DNA of 64,000 nucleotides, taken from NCBI GenBank assembly GCA_016711225.1, contig JADJTK010000010.1:186001-250000 (forward strand), read 5' to 3'. This document shows positions 55,508 through 63,915 of the stretch, piece by piece (within the stretch, counting starts at the first letter, position 1; each line of letters opens with the position of its first letter). Position numbers and translations under genes: made by a program. Below the pieces are notes generated by a model, which ran no database searches, was not told the origin of the DNA, and worked only from the letters and a program-made list of their open reading frames with translations. This DNA comes from Opitutaceae bacterium. Its GTDB lineage: Bacteria; Verrucomicrobiota; Verrucomicrobiia; Opitutales; Opitutaceae.

Positions 55508-55791
55508 GACGGGAGTTGTCGGGGCGCGCGGTGGTTGGGTTGCCGTATCGGCAGGAATCTATCGGCCGGTCGCGCCGGAACTCAACGGCGGATTTGGGGT
55601 GTTTTCCCGAGGGAGGCGGCCGGGGTGTCCAAAATCATGGATTGGGAGACGCGGCGTACCAACGCGCTAGGTGGCGAACTGCGGGTTCGGTGACTCGTGC
55701 CACAACAGGGTCCGGACCCGGAAACACCGGTCTGGAGACTCATGTGGCGAGGGAGCCCGCACGCTCCTGAGGGAGGAGGCGAGCCGGGACC

Positions 55792-57024
55792 CTAGTACTC
55801 GTCTTCGTGGTTGAAAAACGCCGCCAGCGGCGTGGCGGAGAAGACCGGGATGGGGTGCTGCTCGGAAGTGGCCTCGGCAAAGGCGGAGATCTTCTCGATG
55901 TAGCGCTCATTGAGAATGGCGCCGCGGTTGAGCAGCGGAACCTCATGGACCCGGGGCGGCGGATAGGCCTCGGCCAGCACGTCGTTGAGCCGGAGCTGGG
56001 GAGAAGTCTTGAGTTTGAAGGGGGCCGGCTGCTCGACGACGGTCAGCCGCACGGCATGCCCGGCTAGATCGAGGTGGAGCTGGAGGGTGTCCTCGGCCAA
56101 GGGCAGACGCTGGCGAACATGATCGAGACGCATCCCTCGGGAAAGGTAGGGCATGAGCGTCTCGCAGGCGCGCTGGCGCAGTTCGGAGCGCAGGGCTGAG
56201 CTGACGATGGTGAGGGCCTCGGCGAGGAAGGCCTTCTTGGAAGTCGAGCCTGCGGCACTGCGATTCAGCGTCTTTTCAAGCAGGCTGGCGACCACGTCGG
56301 GCTCGGCTTCGAGCACGAGATCAAACCAGCGTTTCTGGTCGGTGGCGATGAGGGACACCCAAGCGCTATAGGTTTCGCGCGGGGGGGTATAGCCTGGGGC
56401 GGGCTCGACGGCGTGGACTTCCCCGAGCCCGAGTTGCTCGAGTGCGGCCGAGGCCAACGAGGCAATTTGGTCGGCCGGCAGCAGCGGCTGCGGCGGCACC
56501 GGCTCGGCGGGGGGAGGCGGGGGCGGCTCGGCGGCGGCGTTGTTCTCCGCGTGGCCGCCGCCAACCGGGGTGTGCGCGATGAGTTCCCCCAGCAGATGGT
56601 GACGCTGCTCGAGGGCTTCGAGCTCGGCGATCTTCTTGTGCAGATCGAGTTCGTACTCGACCATCCGCTGGGCCACGCGCAGGCGCGCCAGCAGCTCGGC
56701 CAGATTAAAGGGCTTTGAGAGAAAGTCGTCGGCCCCTGCATCGAGCCCGGCCACCACCTCGTTCTTGTCGTTTTTGGCGCTGAGCATCAGCACGTACGGT
56801 CGAAACCGCAGCCGGGCGACGCGCAACTTGGCGCACACTTCCGGGCCGGACATGCCAGGCATTACCCAGTCGAGGATGACGATGGGCGGGGCGTCGGCGG
56901 CCATGAGCAGCTCGACCGCCTGCTTGCCGTCTTCGGCGAGCACCACCTGGTAGCTGGCGTCCTCAAGGAAGGCCCGCAGCACTTTGCGCGCGATGCGATC
57001 GTCGTCGGCGACCAGGATTTTCAT
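55792..57024 (-). CDS. Response regulator with C-terminal CheX-like output domain (2)
   Basis: A 410-residue paralogue of the neighbouring regulator (MKILVADDDRIARKVLRAFL). The receiver has Asp52 in ILDWVMPGMSG, SAK and Lys104 in FLSKPFN. A coiled coil (LLARLRVAQRMVEYELDLHK) and a Pro-rich linker (EPPPPPPAEPVPPQP) precede the C-terminal domain (TYSAWVSLIATDQKRWFDLV, AEALTIVSSALRSELRQRAC). The two genes are in tandem in the same orientation and probably arose by duplication. The divergent neighbour is gatC. Confidence 0.82.
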   Translation of the reverse strand: MKILVADDDRIARKVLRAFLEDASYQVVLAEDGKQAVELLMAADAPPIVILDWVMPGMSGPEVCAKLRVARLRFRPYVLMLSAKNDKNEVVAGLDAGADDFLSKPFNLAELLARLRVAQRMVEYELDLHKKIAELEALEQRHHLLGELIAHTPVGGGHAENNAAAEPPPPPPAEPVPPQPLLPADQIASLASAALEQLGLGEVHAVEPAPGYTPPRETYSAWVSLIATDQKRWFDLVLEAEPDVVASLLEKTLNRSAAGSTSKKAFLAEALTIVSSALRSELRQRACETLMPYLSRGMRLDHVRQRLPLAEDTLQLHLDLAGHAVRLTVVEQPAPFKLKTSPQLRLNDVLAEAYPPPRVHEVPLLNRGAILNERYIEKISAFAEATSEQHPIPVFSATPLAAFFNHEDEY

Positions 57025-57235
57025 GCTGCGGAACGGGAGGGGGTGGACACAGGATTTCTGGGCCTCCCCATCGGTCGAATGGCGGCCGGCTTAACCGGGA
57101 AGTGTCGGCCGGTGGTGGCCGGGGGCGATCCCTACGAAGCAGCGGGGAGGGGAGTTTTCCGGCCAGTGCCGGGAATCCGGGTTGAAAAGGCCCCGCGGCG
57201 AAACGTAACCTCTCGGCTCATCCGCTTTGCCGGCC

Positions 57236-57523
57236 ATGGACACACCCAACATCGACATCGACTACGTCGCCAACCTCGCCCGCCTCGCGCTTACGCCCGA
57301 GGAGAAGGTCACCTACGCGCGCCAGCTCGGCGACGTGCTCGCTTATATCGACAAGCTCAAGGAGGCCGACGTGTCCGGAGTGGAGCCCACCGCCCACGCC
57401 TTCGACGTCTCCAACGTCTGGGCTGCCGATGTGCCCCGTCCCGGGCTTTCGGTGGAGGACGCCCTGCGCAACGCCCCCGCCGCCCGCGACAGCATGATCG
57501 TGGTGCCCAAGGTCGTGGAATAA
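57236..57523 (+). CDS. gatC: Glutamyl-tRNA(Gln)/aspartyl-tRNA(Asn) amidotransferase subunit C
   Basis: A 95-residue protein from the ATG at 57236 (MDTPNIDIDYVANLARLALT). The pattern is that of GatC: LARLALTPEEKVTYARQLGD, then EADVSGVEPTAHAFD with the conserved GVEPTxH, and the C-terminal ALRNAPAARDSMIVVPKVVE. GatC stabilises the GatA-GatB complex. It precedes gatA by 86 bp. Confidence 0.95.
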   Translation: MDTPNIDIDYVANLARLALTPEEKVTYARQLGDVLAYIDKLKEADVSGVEPTAHAFDVSNVWAADVPRPGLSVEDALRNAPAARDSMIVVPKVVE

Positions 57524-57609
57524 TCCGCCAACCCTAACGCGCCCCTGCCGACTGCGCTTCGTTCCCCGCCTTCGCCGCCCGCCCCGCGAGCACTCAACTT
57601 TTTCCCGAC

Positions 57610-59076
57610 ATGTCGTCCGCCCTTGTTTTTCAAACCGCCGCTGCCCTGAGCGATCAGCTTGGCGCGCGTAAGGTTTCCGCCGTCGAACTTGCCCAGGCCT
57701 GTCTTGCGCAGGTGCGCGCCACCGACGACCGCATCCATGCCTTCCTCTCGGTCGACGAGGCCGATATTCTTGCCCAGGCCGGCGCCGCCGATGCCCGCCG
57801 GGCCGCCGGCCAGGCTCGCGGCCCGCTCGACGGCGTGCCCGTCGGCCTCAAGGACGTGATTGCGGTGCGCGGCCAGCCGCTCACCTGCGGCAGCCGGATG
57901 CTGGAGAAGTTTGTTTCACCCTACGATGCGACTGCGGCGATCGGTCTGAAGAACGCCGGCGCTGTGCTTTTCGGCCGGGCCAACATGGACGAGTTCGCTA
58001 TGGGCAGCTCGACGGAGAACTCCGCCTTCCAGACGACTTCGAATCCTTGGGACGTCACGCGCATCCCGGGAGGCAGCTCCGGGGGCAGCGCGGCCGCGGT
58101 GGCGGCCGGGCAGGTGCCGGTCTCGCTCGGCAGCGACACCGGTGGCTCGATCCGCCAGCCGGCGGCGCTGTGCGGCATCGTGGGGTTGAAACCCACCTAC
58201 GGCCTGATCTCGCGCTACGGGCTGGTCGCCTACGCCTCGTCGCTCGACCAGATCGGACCCTTCGCCCACACCGTCGAGGATGCCGCGCTGGTTCTGCAGG
58301 CCATTGCGGGGCATGACGTCAACGACTCCACCTCCTTCCGCACCGAGATCCCCGACTATCGCGCCGAGCTCGCGAAGCGCCGCGGCCCGTGGAGGCTCGG
58401 CGTGCCCAAGGAATACTTCGGCGCCGGTCTCGCCCCCGAGGTACGCGCCTCCGTAGAGAAGGCGATCGCGTGGTACCGGGCGCAGGGCTGTGAGATCCGC
58501 GAGGTGTCGCTGCCGCACACCGAGTATGCGGTGGCCGCCTACTACATCATCGCTACCGCCGAGGCCTCCTCGAATCTCGCCCGCTTCGACGGCATCCGCT
58601 ACACGCACCGCTCGCCCAAAGCGACCGACGCCGTCGACATCTACCACCACTCGCGTGCCGAGGGCTTCGGCTCCGAGGTGAAGCGCCGCATCATCCTGGG
58701 TACCTACGTGCTCAGCAGCGGCTACTACGATGCCTACTACGGCCGTGCGCAGAAGGTGCGCACACTGATCCGGCAGGACTTCCTCAACGCCTTTCGCGAG
58801 GTTGATGCGCTGCTCACGCCCACCTCGCCCACGGTGGCCTTCAAGAAGGGCGAGAAGACGGCCAACCCGCTCGAGATGTATCTGGCGGACATCTTCACCA
58901 TCTCCCTCAACCTGGCCGGCCTGCCCGGCGTGTCGGTGCCCTGCGGATTTTCGCCGGAGGGCCTGCCCATCGGCCTGCAGATTGTCGGCCGCCCCTTCCA
59001 GGAAGCCGACCTGCTCGCCATCGCCCACGCCTACGAGCAAGCCCACGATTTTCATACGAAGCACCCGGTACTGTGA
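57610..59076 (+). CDS. gatA: Glutamyl-tRNA(Gln) amidotransferase subunit A
   Basis: A 488-residue amidase-signature enzyme that releases ammonia from glutamine for transamidation. The Ser-cis-Ser-Lys triad is visible: Lys in GVPVGLKDVI, and the two Ser in GGSSGGSAAAVAAGQVPVSL and the following GSDTGGSIRQPA. NMDEFAMGSSTENSAFQ and KPTYGLISRYGLVAYASSLD are further GatA hallmarks. The C-terminus is complete at the stop codon. The usual gatCAB order is broken after this gene by a 0.58-kb segment holding a GxxExxY gene. Confidence 0.97.
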   Translation: MSSALVFQTAAALSDQLGARKVSAVELAQACLAQVRATDDRIHAFLSVDEADILAQAGAADARRAAGQARGPLDGVPVGLKDVIAVRGQPLTCGSRMLEKFVSPYDATAAIGLKNAGAVLFGRANMDEFAMGSSTENSAFQTTSNPWDVTRIPGGSSGGSAAAVAAGQVPVSLGSDTGGSIRQPAALCGIVGLKPTYGLISRYGLVAYASSLDQIGPFAHTVEDAALVLQAIAGHDVNDSTSFRTEIPDYRAELAKRRGPWRLGVPKEYFGAGLAPEVRASVEKAIAWYRAQGCEIREVSLPHTEYAVAAYYIIATAEASSNLARFDGIRYTHRSPKATDAVDIYHHSRAEGFGSEVKRRIILGTYVLSSGYYDAYYGRAQKVRTLIRQDFLNAFREVDALLTPTSPTVAFKKGEKTANPLEMYLADIFTISLNLAGLPGVSVPCGFSPEGLPIGLQIVGRPFQEADLLAIAHAYEQAHDFHTKHPVL

Positions 59077-59150
59077 GGCGGACATGAAGAGACGGACAGG
59101 ACACAGAGAACACAGAGGCAGCCCGACGTGACCTCGGAATCGGATTTTCT

Positions 59151-59168
59151 TTAACCGCAAAGAACGCA
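59151..59168. repeat. Left 18-bp inverted repeat of the GxxExxY element
   Basis: TTAACCGCAAAGAACGCA here is the exact reverse complement of 59609-59626. It is followed immediately by AGGAGG, the ribosome-binding site of the GxxExxY gene. Confidence 0.93.
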
Positions 59169-59180
59169 TAGGAGGGATCT

Positions 59181-59645
59181 ATGAGCAACGACATCGGCAA
59201 GTTGTGTGACCGGGTCCGCGAGACGGCCTATGCGATCCATGTTTTCCACGGTAACGGGCACCTTGAGAAGGTCTACGAAAACGCGCTCGCGCATCGGCTT
59301 CGCAAGGCTGGGCTCGACGTGAAGCAGCAGCAGCCAATTCAGGTCTTTGACGAGGACGGCACGCTCATCGGGGATTATGCGGCCGACCTGTTGGTCGAGG
59401 GAAGGCTGATTGTTGAGCTGAAGGCCGCCAAGGCGTTGGCCCCTGAGCACGAGGCCCAGCTTCTCGGTTACTTGAAGTCCGCCCGTCTGGAGCATGGACT
59501 CCTGATCAACTTCGGCTCCTTCAAGTTTCAGATTCGCAAGTTTGCTAAGTCAGATAGCTCGTCTCGCCGCATGTTTGGCGGCATCGCCCTTCTGTTCTCT
59601 GCGCTCTTTGCGTTCTTTGCGGTTAACCCTATCCGGCTTTTCTGA
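59181..59645 (+). CDS. GxxExxY protein
   Basis: A 154-residue protein starting MSNDIGKLCDRVRETAYAIH, with an excellent Shine-Dalgarno AGGAGG 6 bp ahead. The naming motif is GNGHLEKVYENAL (G-x-x-E-x-x-Y). The rest of the family core is QQPIQVFDEDGTLIGDYAAD, LIVELKAAKALAPEHEAQLL and GLLINFGSFKFQIRKF, with a nuclease-like look (ExK in VELKA). The last 22 residues or so (LLFSALFAFFAVNPIRLF) are encoded by the right inverted repeat and are probably not part of the domain. Function unknown. It interrupts gatA-gatB, so it is likely mobile or recently inserted. Confidence 0.88.
   Translation: MSNDIGKLCDRVRETAYAIHVFHGNGHLEKVYENALAHRLRKAGLDVKQQQPIQVFDEDGTLIGDYAADLLVEGRLIVELKAAKALAPEHEAQLLGYLKSARLEHGLLINFGSFKFQIRKFAKSDSSSRRMFGGIALLFSALFAFFAVNPIRLF
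59609..59626. repeat. Right 18-bp inverted repeat of the GxxExxY element
   Basis: The exact reverse complement of 59151-59168. It lies inside the 3' end of the GxxExxY reading frame. Additional CTCTGTG/CACAGAG-type repeats lie outside both ends (59093-59119 and 59653-59670). Confidence 0.93.
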
Positions 59646-59657
59646 GCCAATACCTCC

Positions 59658-61142
59658 GTGTCCTCTGTGGTGAATAATCCTTCTCCTTCCTCCTACGAAG
59701 CCGTCATTGGGCTCGAGGTCCATGTGCAGCTCAAGACGCGCTCCAAGATGTTCACGCGCGTGGCCACCGGCTTTGGCGCGCCGCCCAACACCCTCACCGA
59801 CCCCGTCGTGCTCGCCCTGCCCGGCACCCTGCCGGTGATGAACAAGGAGGCCCTCGACAAGATCATCCAGACTGGCCTGCTCCTCGGCTGCGAGATCGCT
59901 CCCGTCTGCAAATGGGACCGGAAGAACTATTTCTATCCCGATAGCCCGAAGAACTATCAGATCTCCCAGTACGACCAGCCCATCTGCCTGCGCGGCAGCG
60001 TCGAGATCGAGCTGCCCGGCGCCGCCCGCAACATCATGGGCGAGCACGTCACCATCCCGCTGACGCGCATCCATCTCGAGGAGGATGTCGGCAAGCTCAA
60101 CCACGGCGTCGCCGAGAGTCTCATCGACTACAACCGCGCCGGCACGCCGCTCATGGAGCTTGTCACCGATCCGGCGCTGAAGTCGGCCGACGAGGCCTTC
60201 GCCTTCCTCACCGCGCTGCGCATGATCTTGGTCGCCGCCGGCATCTCGGATTGCGATATGGAGAAGGGCCAGATGCGCTGCGACGCCAATATCTCCATCC
60301 GCCCGGTCGGGGCCGAGAAACTGGGCACGAAGGTCGAGCTCAAGAACCTCAACTCCATCTCCTTCGTGCGCGACGGGATCGCCCACGAGATCCAACGCCA
60401 GACCGCTGTTGTGCTCGGCGGCGGTACCATTCGCCAGGAGACGCGAGACTTCGACGGGCAGACGGGCACCTCGCAGTCGCTCCGCTCCAAGGAGATGGCC
60501 CACGACTACCGCTATTTCCCGGACCCCGACCTCATGCCGGTGAAGGTCGACGAGGTGTGGAAGACCCAGCTGCGCGCCGGCCTGCCCGAGTTGCCGTTTG
60601 CGAAGCAGCGTCGGTTCTACGCCGAGTACCAGCTTCCCTACACGATCACCTCGGTGCTCGTGCCCGACCGCGCGCTCAGTGACTACTTTGAGGAGACGGC
60701 GAAACTCGCCGGCGCCGGCCGTGCCCAGGCCGTCGGCAACTGGATCGCCAATGACTTGCTGCGTGAGCTCGGTGCTGCCGGACTTGAGATTGCCGCCGCG
60801 AAAGTTCGCCCCGCGCATATCGCCGCGCTCGTCGCGTTGGTCGACGCCGGCACGATCTCATCGAGCAGTGCGAAGGAGGTTTTTGCCGAGATGGCCCAGA
60901 GCGGCGAGCTGCCCGAGGCGATCGTCGAGCGCCGCGGGCTCCGGCAGAGCACCGACACCGGTGAATTGGAAGTCTGGTGCCGCGAGGCGATCGCCGGCAA
61001 TGCGAAGGCCGTCGCGGAGTTCAAGGCTGGCAACGAGAAGGCGATCAACTCCTTCAAGGGCGCCGTGATGAAGGCCGGCAAGGGCAAGGCCAATCCCAAG
61101 CTCGTCGACGAAGTCCTGCGCAAGCTGCTCGCCGAAGGGTGA
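59658..61142 (+). CDS. gatB: Aspartyl/glutamyl-tRNA(Asn/Gln) amidotransferase subunit B
   Basis: A subunit of the amidotransferase that binds tRNA and activates the misacylated Glu or Asp. The family core begins SYEAVIGLEVHVQLKTRSKM. Other blocks are PGTLPVMNKEALDKIIQTGL, KWDRKNYFYPDSPKNYQISQ, IHLEEDVGKLNH, GTPLMELVTDPALKSADEAF, QMRCDANISIRP and MAHDYRYFPDPDLMP, with the C-terminal YqeY-like tail ending LVDEVLRKLLAEG. No ATG precedes the core; GTG at 59658 or 59670 is the likely start, and both lie in repeat DNA downstream of the GxxExxY gene. Translation may thus have been re-set by the insertion. Confidence 0.93.
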   Translation: MSSVVNNPSPSSYEAVIGLEVHVQLKTRSKMFTRVATGFGAPPNTLTDPVVLALPGTLPVMNKEALDKIIQTGLLLGCEIAPVCKWDRKNYFYPDSPKNYQISQYDQPICLRGSVEIELPGAARNIMGEHVTIPLTRIHLEEDVGKLNHGVAESLIDYNRAGTPLMELVTDPALKSADEAFAFLTALRMILVAAGISDCDMEKGQMRCDANISIRPVGAEKLGTKVELKNLNSISFVRDGIAHEIQRQTAVVLGGGTIRQETRDFDGQTGTSQSLRSKEMAHDYRYFPDPDLMPVKVDEVWKTQLRAGLPELPFAKQRRFYAEYQLPYTITSVLVPDRALSDYFEETAKLAGAGRAQAVGNWIANDLLRELGAAGLEIAAAKVRPAHIAALVALVDAGTISSSSAKEVFAEMAQSGELPEAIVERRGLRQSTDTGELEVWCREAIAGNAKAVAEFKAGNEKAINSFKGAVMKAGKGKANPKLVDEVLRKLLAEG

Positions 61143-61178
61143 GGGACGGCACGGGGAATGAAGATTGGTTGCTTTGTA

Positions 61179-61260
61179 GGCCACCGCGTCGAGGTGGCTC
61201 GTAGGGAGTTTGTTAGGTTGGGGCATTGCGCTACAGCGACCGCAGGCACGGAGGCCTGCG
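61179..61260. repeat. Intergenic palindromes between gatB and the lipoprotein gene
   Basis: GGCCACC-GCGTCGA-GGTGGCT (61179-61199) resembles half of the 38818 element and is preceded by TTGTA. CGCAGGC-ACGGAG-GCCTGCG (61241-61260), followed by CCACGGC, is the same family as the copy inside fpg at 9168. TGTAG at 61175 and CTACA at 61231 are complementary and may be its ends. Confidence 0.78.
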
Positions 61261-61525
61261 CCACGGCTTTGGGGGGGGGCGGGCGGCCACGCGGCTCATC
61301 GGGAAGTTCGACCTGGTGATGCGGTCTTTTGGTTGGAGGGCGAGGCTCCGCCCGAGCCGCAGGCATCCGCTCGGGCCGCTGTCGCCCGCCGCGCCGCGGG
61401 AACCACCGGGTAACTTAGGAGTCTGTAGGGCGTCTTCCCGTGCAGCCGGGGGGCTTGTGTCGCCGCCCCGGGGGTTGTTCACTTGGATCGTTCCGATCAT
61501 TCGCCTCCGCGAAGTTGCCCCTCCC

Positions 61526-63022
61526 ATGAAAACTCTCTTTCCCGCGTCCGGGTTCGCCCTGCTCGCCGGGTTCGCTGTCTTCTCCACAGGTTGCGTGGCT
61601 CAATACGAGTCCCCCGCTCCGGTTGTCTCCTATTCGGACACCACGCTGCCCGCCGCCGGCTCGGTCGCTCTTGTCATGGAGTTTCGTGGTGGCGAGCCCA
61701 CCCCGGAAGAGCGCGCCGATGTGCGCGCCATCCTCGCCGACTACTTCGCCCAGCAGGGCACGGTCATCGTCGAAGATGCTTCCGCAGCCGACTACATCGT
61801 CCACGCCGTGATGGAGCGCCGCAATCCGGAGAACCCGGCAGAGTGGACGGTGGTGGAGACCTACTCCGCCAATAGCCTGCGCTCCGCCGGCTCGGACGAG
61901 TTCCGCTGGCCCGGTGGCTTGGTGGAGGATGACTACTACGAGCCAACGACCTACAGCTACGTTGGTTTCGGGCTCTTCTATCCGGTGTTCTTCGATCTGT
62001 GGAGCAACCCGTGGCATCGCGGCCACGTGATTCTCCGCCCGCCGCCACGCCACCACAACAACTGGAACAACGATCGTTGGCGCGCCGATCATCGCTGGCA
62101 TCGGCCTACCCGGTGGCAACCGGACCGGCACCCGGAGTGGAAGAACCGCGACCGCCATCGGGACCGCGACCGCCGGCCGGACCCGAATCGGCGCGATCAC
62201 GACCGCCGCCCGGACGCCAATCGGCGGGACAACGACAGCCGCCCCGGTGATGATCGGCGTGGCTCACCGGACCGCCGCCCGCGGCCGGATCACGGGCGTG
62301 CTCCCTCTGTTGACACGCCGCGGCACCTTTCCCCCGGCGCTGGGAATGTCCAGCGCCCTGACCATGGGCCCCGGCCAGTGACCGGCCAGCGACCGCCGAG
62401 TGGTGGAGGCGTCCATCAGGGGCCGGCGCCGACGGTCGGGCATCGTCCCTCCGGTGGCGGTGACCACCGGCCAGACCATGTGCGTCCGCCCAATTCCCAC
62501 CAACCGCGGCCCGTTGCCCCCGGAGGCCAGCCGGCGCATCACGAATCATTTGTCGGTCCCCAGCCTCAGCCTGCCGGTTCGACCCCTGCGGTCCGCCAGG
62601 ACCGACCCCGGCGCGGGGGCACCGTCGTGCCCGGTCACGGAGTGATCGTCACGCCGCCCCAAACGCATCAGCAGCCGGCCAATCGGCCAGAGCCTGCGCG
62701 GGTGCAACCCGCCGATCGGCGAGCTGGCTCTCCCGCTCCGGTGCAGCCCGGCAACCGGGACCATCGTCAGCCGTCCATGCGTGATGGGCGTGAACGGGTG
62801 CGCGAAACCCCTCCGCCCTCGCCGGCGCCGCAGTCCCAGCAGGTGAGCCCGCAACGCCGCGAGGCCCCGCGCGGCGAGCAGCCGAGAACAGAACCGCGCC
62901 GGGGGCCGGACAACAGGCAGGTCACTCCGGCGCCCAATCGCAGCGAAGGCGGCCGCGACCGTCGCTCGCAACCGAGGGATCCCGACAAGGAGGAGGCCGA
63001 CAAGGATCGGCAGCGGAAGTGA
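61526..63022 (+). CDS. Lipoprotein with an Arg/Pro/Asp-rich low-complexity C-terminal half
   Basis: A 498-residue protein starting MKTLFPASGFALLAGFAVFS, with lipobox STGC (Cys near 24). Residues 35-150 form a compact domain (GSVALVMEFRGGEPTPEERA, DYFAQQGTVIVEDASAADYI, RNPENPAEWTVVETYSANSL). This is followed by a Tyr/Trp-rich bridge (YSYVGFGLFYPVFFDLWSNP). From about 180 the protein is basic and disordered, rich in Arg, Asp, Pro, His and Gln, with short degenerate repeats (PDPNRRDHDRRPDANRRDND). It ends EADKDRQRK. I do not recognise a named family. The tail may bind peptidoglycan, polysaccharide or nucleic acid by charge. Confidence 0.75.
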   Translation: MKTLFPASGFALLAGFAVFSTGCVAQYESPAPVVSYSDTTLPAAGSVALVMEFRGGEPTPEERADVRAILADYFAQQGTVIVEDASAADYIVHAVMERRNPENPAEWTVVETYSANSLRSAGSDEFRWPGGLVEDDYYEPTTYSYVGFGLFYPVFFDLWSNPWHRGHVILRPPPRHHNNWNNDRWRADHRWHRPTRWQPDRHPEWKNRDRHRDRDRRPDPNRRDHDRRPDANRRDNDSRPGDDRRGSPDRRPRPDHGRAPSVDTPRHLSPGAGNVQRPDHGPRPVTGQRPPSGGGVHQGPAPTVGHRPSGGGDHRPDHVRPPNSHQPRPVAPGGQPAHHESFVGPQPQPAGSTPAVRQDRPRRGGTVVPGHGVIVTPPQTHQQPANRPEPARVQPADRRAGSPAPVQPGNRDHRQPSMRDGRERVRETPPPSPAPQSQQVSPQRREAPRGEQPRTEPRRGPDNRQVTPAPNRSEGGRDRRSQPRDPDKEEADKDRQRK

Positions 63023-63143
63023 GCGCGCGGGGGGCTGTTTTCATCGGGTGTGCGGACTGCCGTCAACCTGTCGACGACCGAGGCGGCCGGGCGCGGAGGC
63101 CCCCGCGGCTGGCGCCGCCGCTCCGGTTGTGTACTATCCGCCC

Positions 63144-63485
63144 ATGCTTTCGGCCTCCCACCCCTGTATCTTCTGCTGGGACGAGCATCGCGCCTTCCGG
63201 CATGAGCGCGGGCTCAAGCTGCCCTTCGTCGACGAAACCTGCGGGGCGCACCAGCTCCGTATGCATGTCTCGGTGATCAATTCCGGCGAGTCGCCGCATC
63301 CGCCGCATTCGCACGCCGGCGAGGAGATCCTGTTTCTGCTCGAGGGCCAGGCCGAGGTGCTCATCGGCGAGGAGACTCGGTTGGTGGGCCCGATGACGGC
63401 GGTCTTCTGCCCCGAGCACGTCACCCACGGCGTGCGCAACTGTGGCCCGGAGCCGATGAAGTTCATGGTCATCCGCGTGCCCTGA
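63144..63485 (+). CDS. Small cupin-domain protein
   Basis: A 113-residue single cupin (MLSASHPCIFCWDEHRAFRH). Motif 1 is HPPHSHAGEEILFLLEGQAE (His, His, Glu metal ligands) and motif 2 is PEHVTHGVRNCGPEPMKFMV with the fourth His ligand. It is short and has no other domain, as in sugar- or metal-sensing cupins. The upstream frame is open but uninformative. The substrate is unknown. It lies 64 bp before the ferredoxin-like gene. Confidence 0.85.
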   Translation: MLSASHPCIFCWDEHRAFRHERGLKLPFVDETCGAHQLRMHVSVINSGESPHPPHSHAGEEILFLLEGQAEVLIGEETRLVGPMTAVFCPEHVTHGVRNCGPEPMKFMVIRVP

Positions 63486-63549
63486 GCGGGTGAGTGCCGG
63501 TCCTCGTGAGGGGCGCGCTAGCACGCTGGCCCGCAAGACAGTCCAAACA

Positions 63550-63915
63550 ATGCCCGCTTCTACTCCGATTGATTCGCTACCTGCGGCCGCCTTTGCCGCG
63601 ATGAAACTCGGCGAGGCACGCCGGCATGTCCTGCTCTGTGTGGGGCCCGACTGTTGCGGGGCCGCCACCGGGCTGGCGACGTGGGAACATCTCAAGCGGC
63701 GGCTGAAGGAGGTGGGGGTGCCCGCGCTGCGGACCAAGGCGGCGTGTTTGCGGATTTGTCGCGGGGGGCCGTGGCTGGTGGTTTATCCGGAGGGAGTCTG
63801 GTACGGGGCCGTCACGCCCGAGCGCTGTGAGCGCATCGTCGTTGAGCATCTGCAGGGCGGTAACCCTGTCGCCGAATGGATCGCCGCCGAGCATCCGCTC
63901 CCCCGGGCCGGGTAG
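63550..63915 (+). CDS. (2Fe-2S) ferredoxin-domain protein, thioredoxin-like
   Basis: A 121-residue protein, start ATG at 63550 (MPASTPIDSLPAAAFAAMKL). The thioredoxin-like 2Fe-2S fold is shown by HVLLCVGPDCCGAATGLATW (two or three Cys), then KAACLRICRGGPWLVVYPEG with the second Cys pair, then VWYGAVTPERCERIVVEHLQ. The pattern is that of NuoE-like or cyanobacterial-type small ferredoxins encoded alone. Its redox partner is unknown. Confidence 0.87.
   Translation: MPASTPIDSLPAAAFAAMKLGEARRHVLLCVGPDCCGAATGLATWEHLKRRLKEVGVPALRTKAACLRICRGGPWLVVYPEGVWYGAVTPERCERIVVEHLQGGNPVAEWIAAEHPLPRAG

Noticed and set aside
59151..59645. GxxExxY segment as a classical insertion sequence
   Set aside because: No transposase motif or recognisable target duplication. 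It has inverted repeats, but the encoded protein is of a family not known to transpose, so it is reported only as a candidate element.
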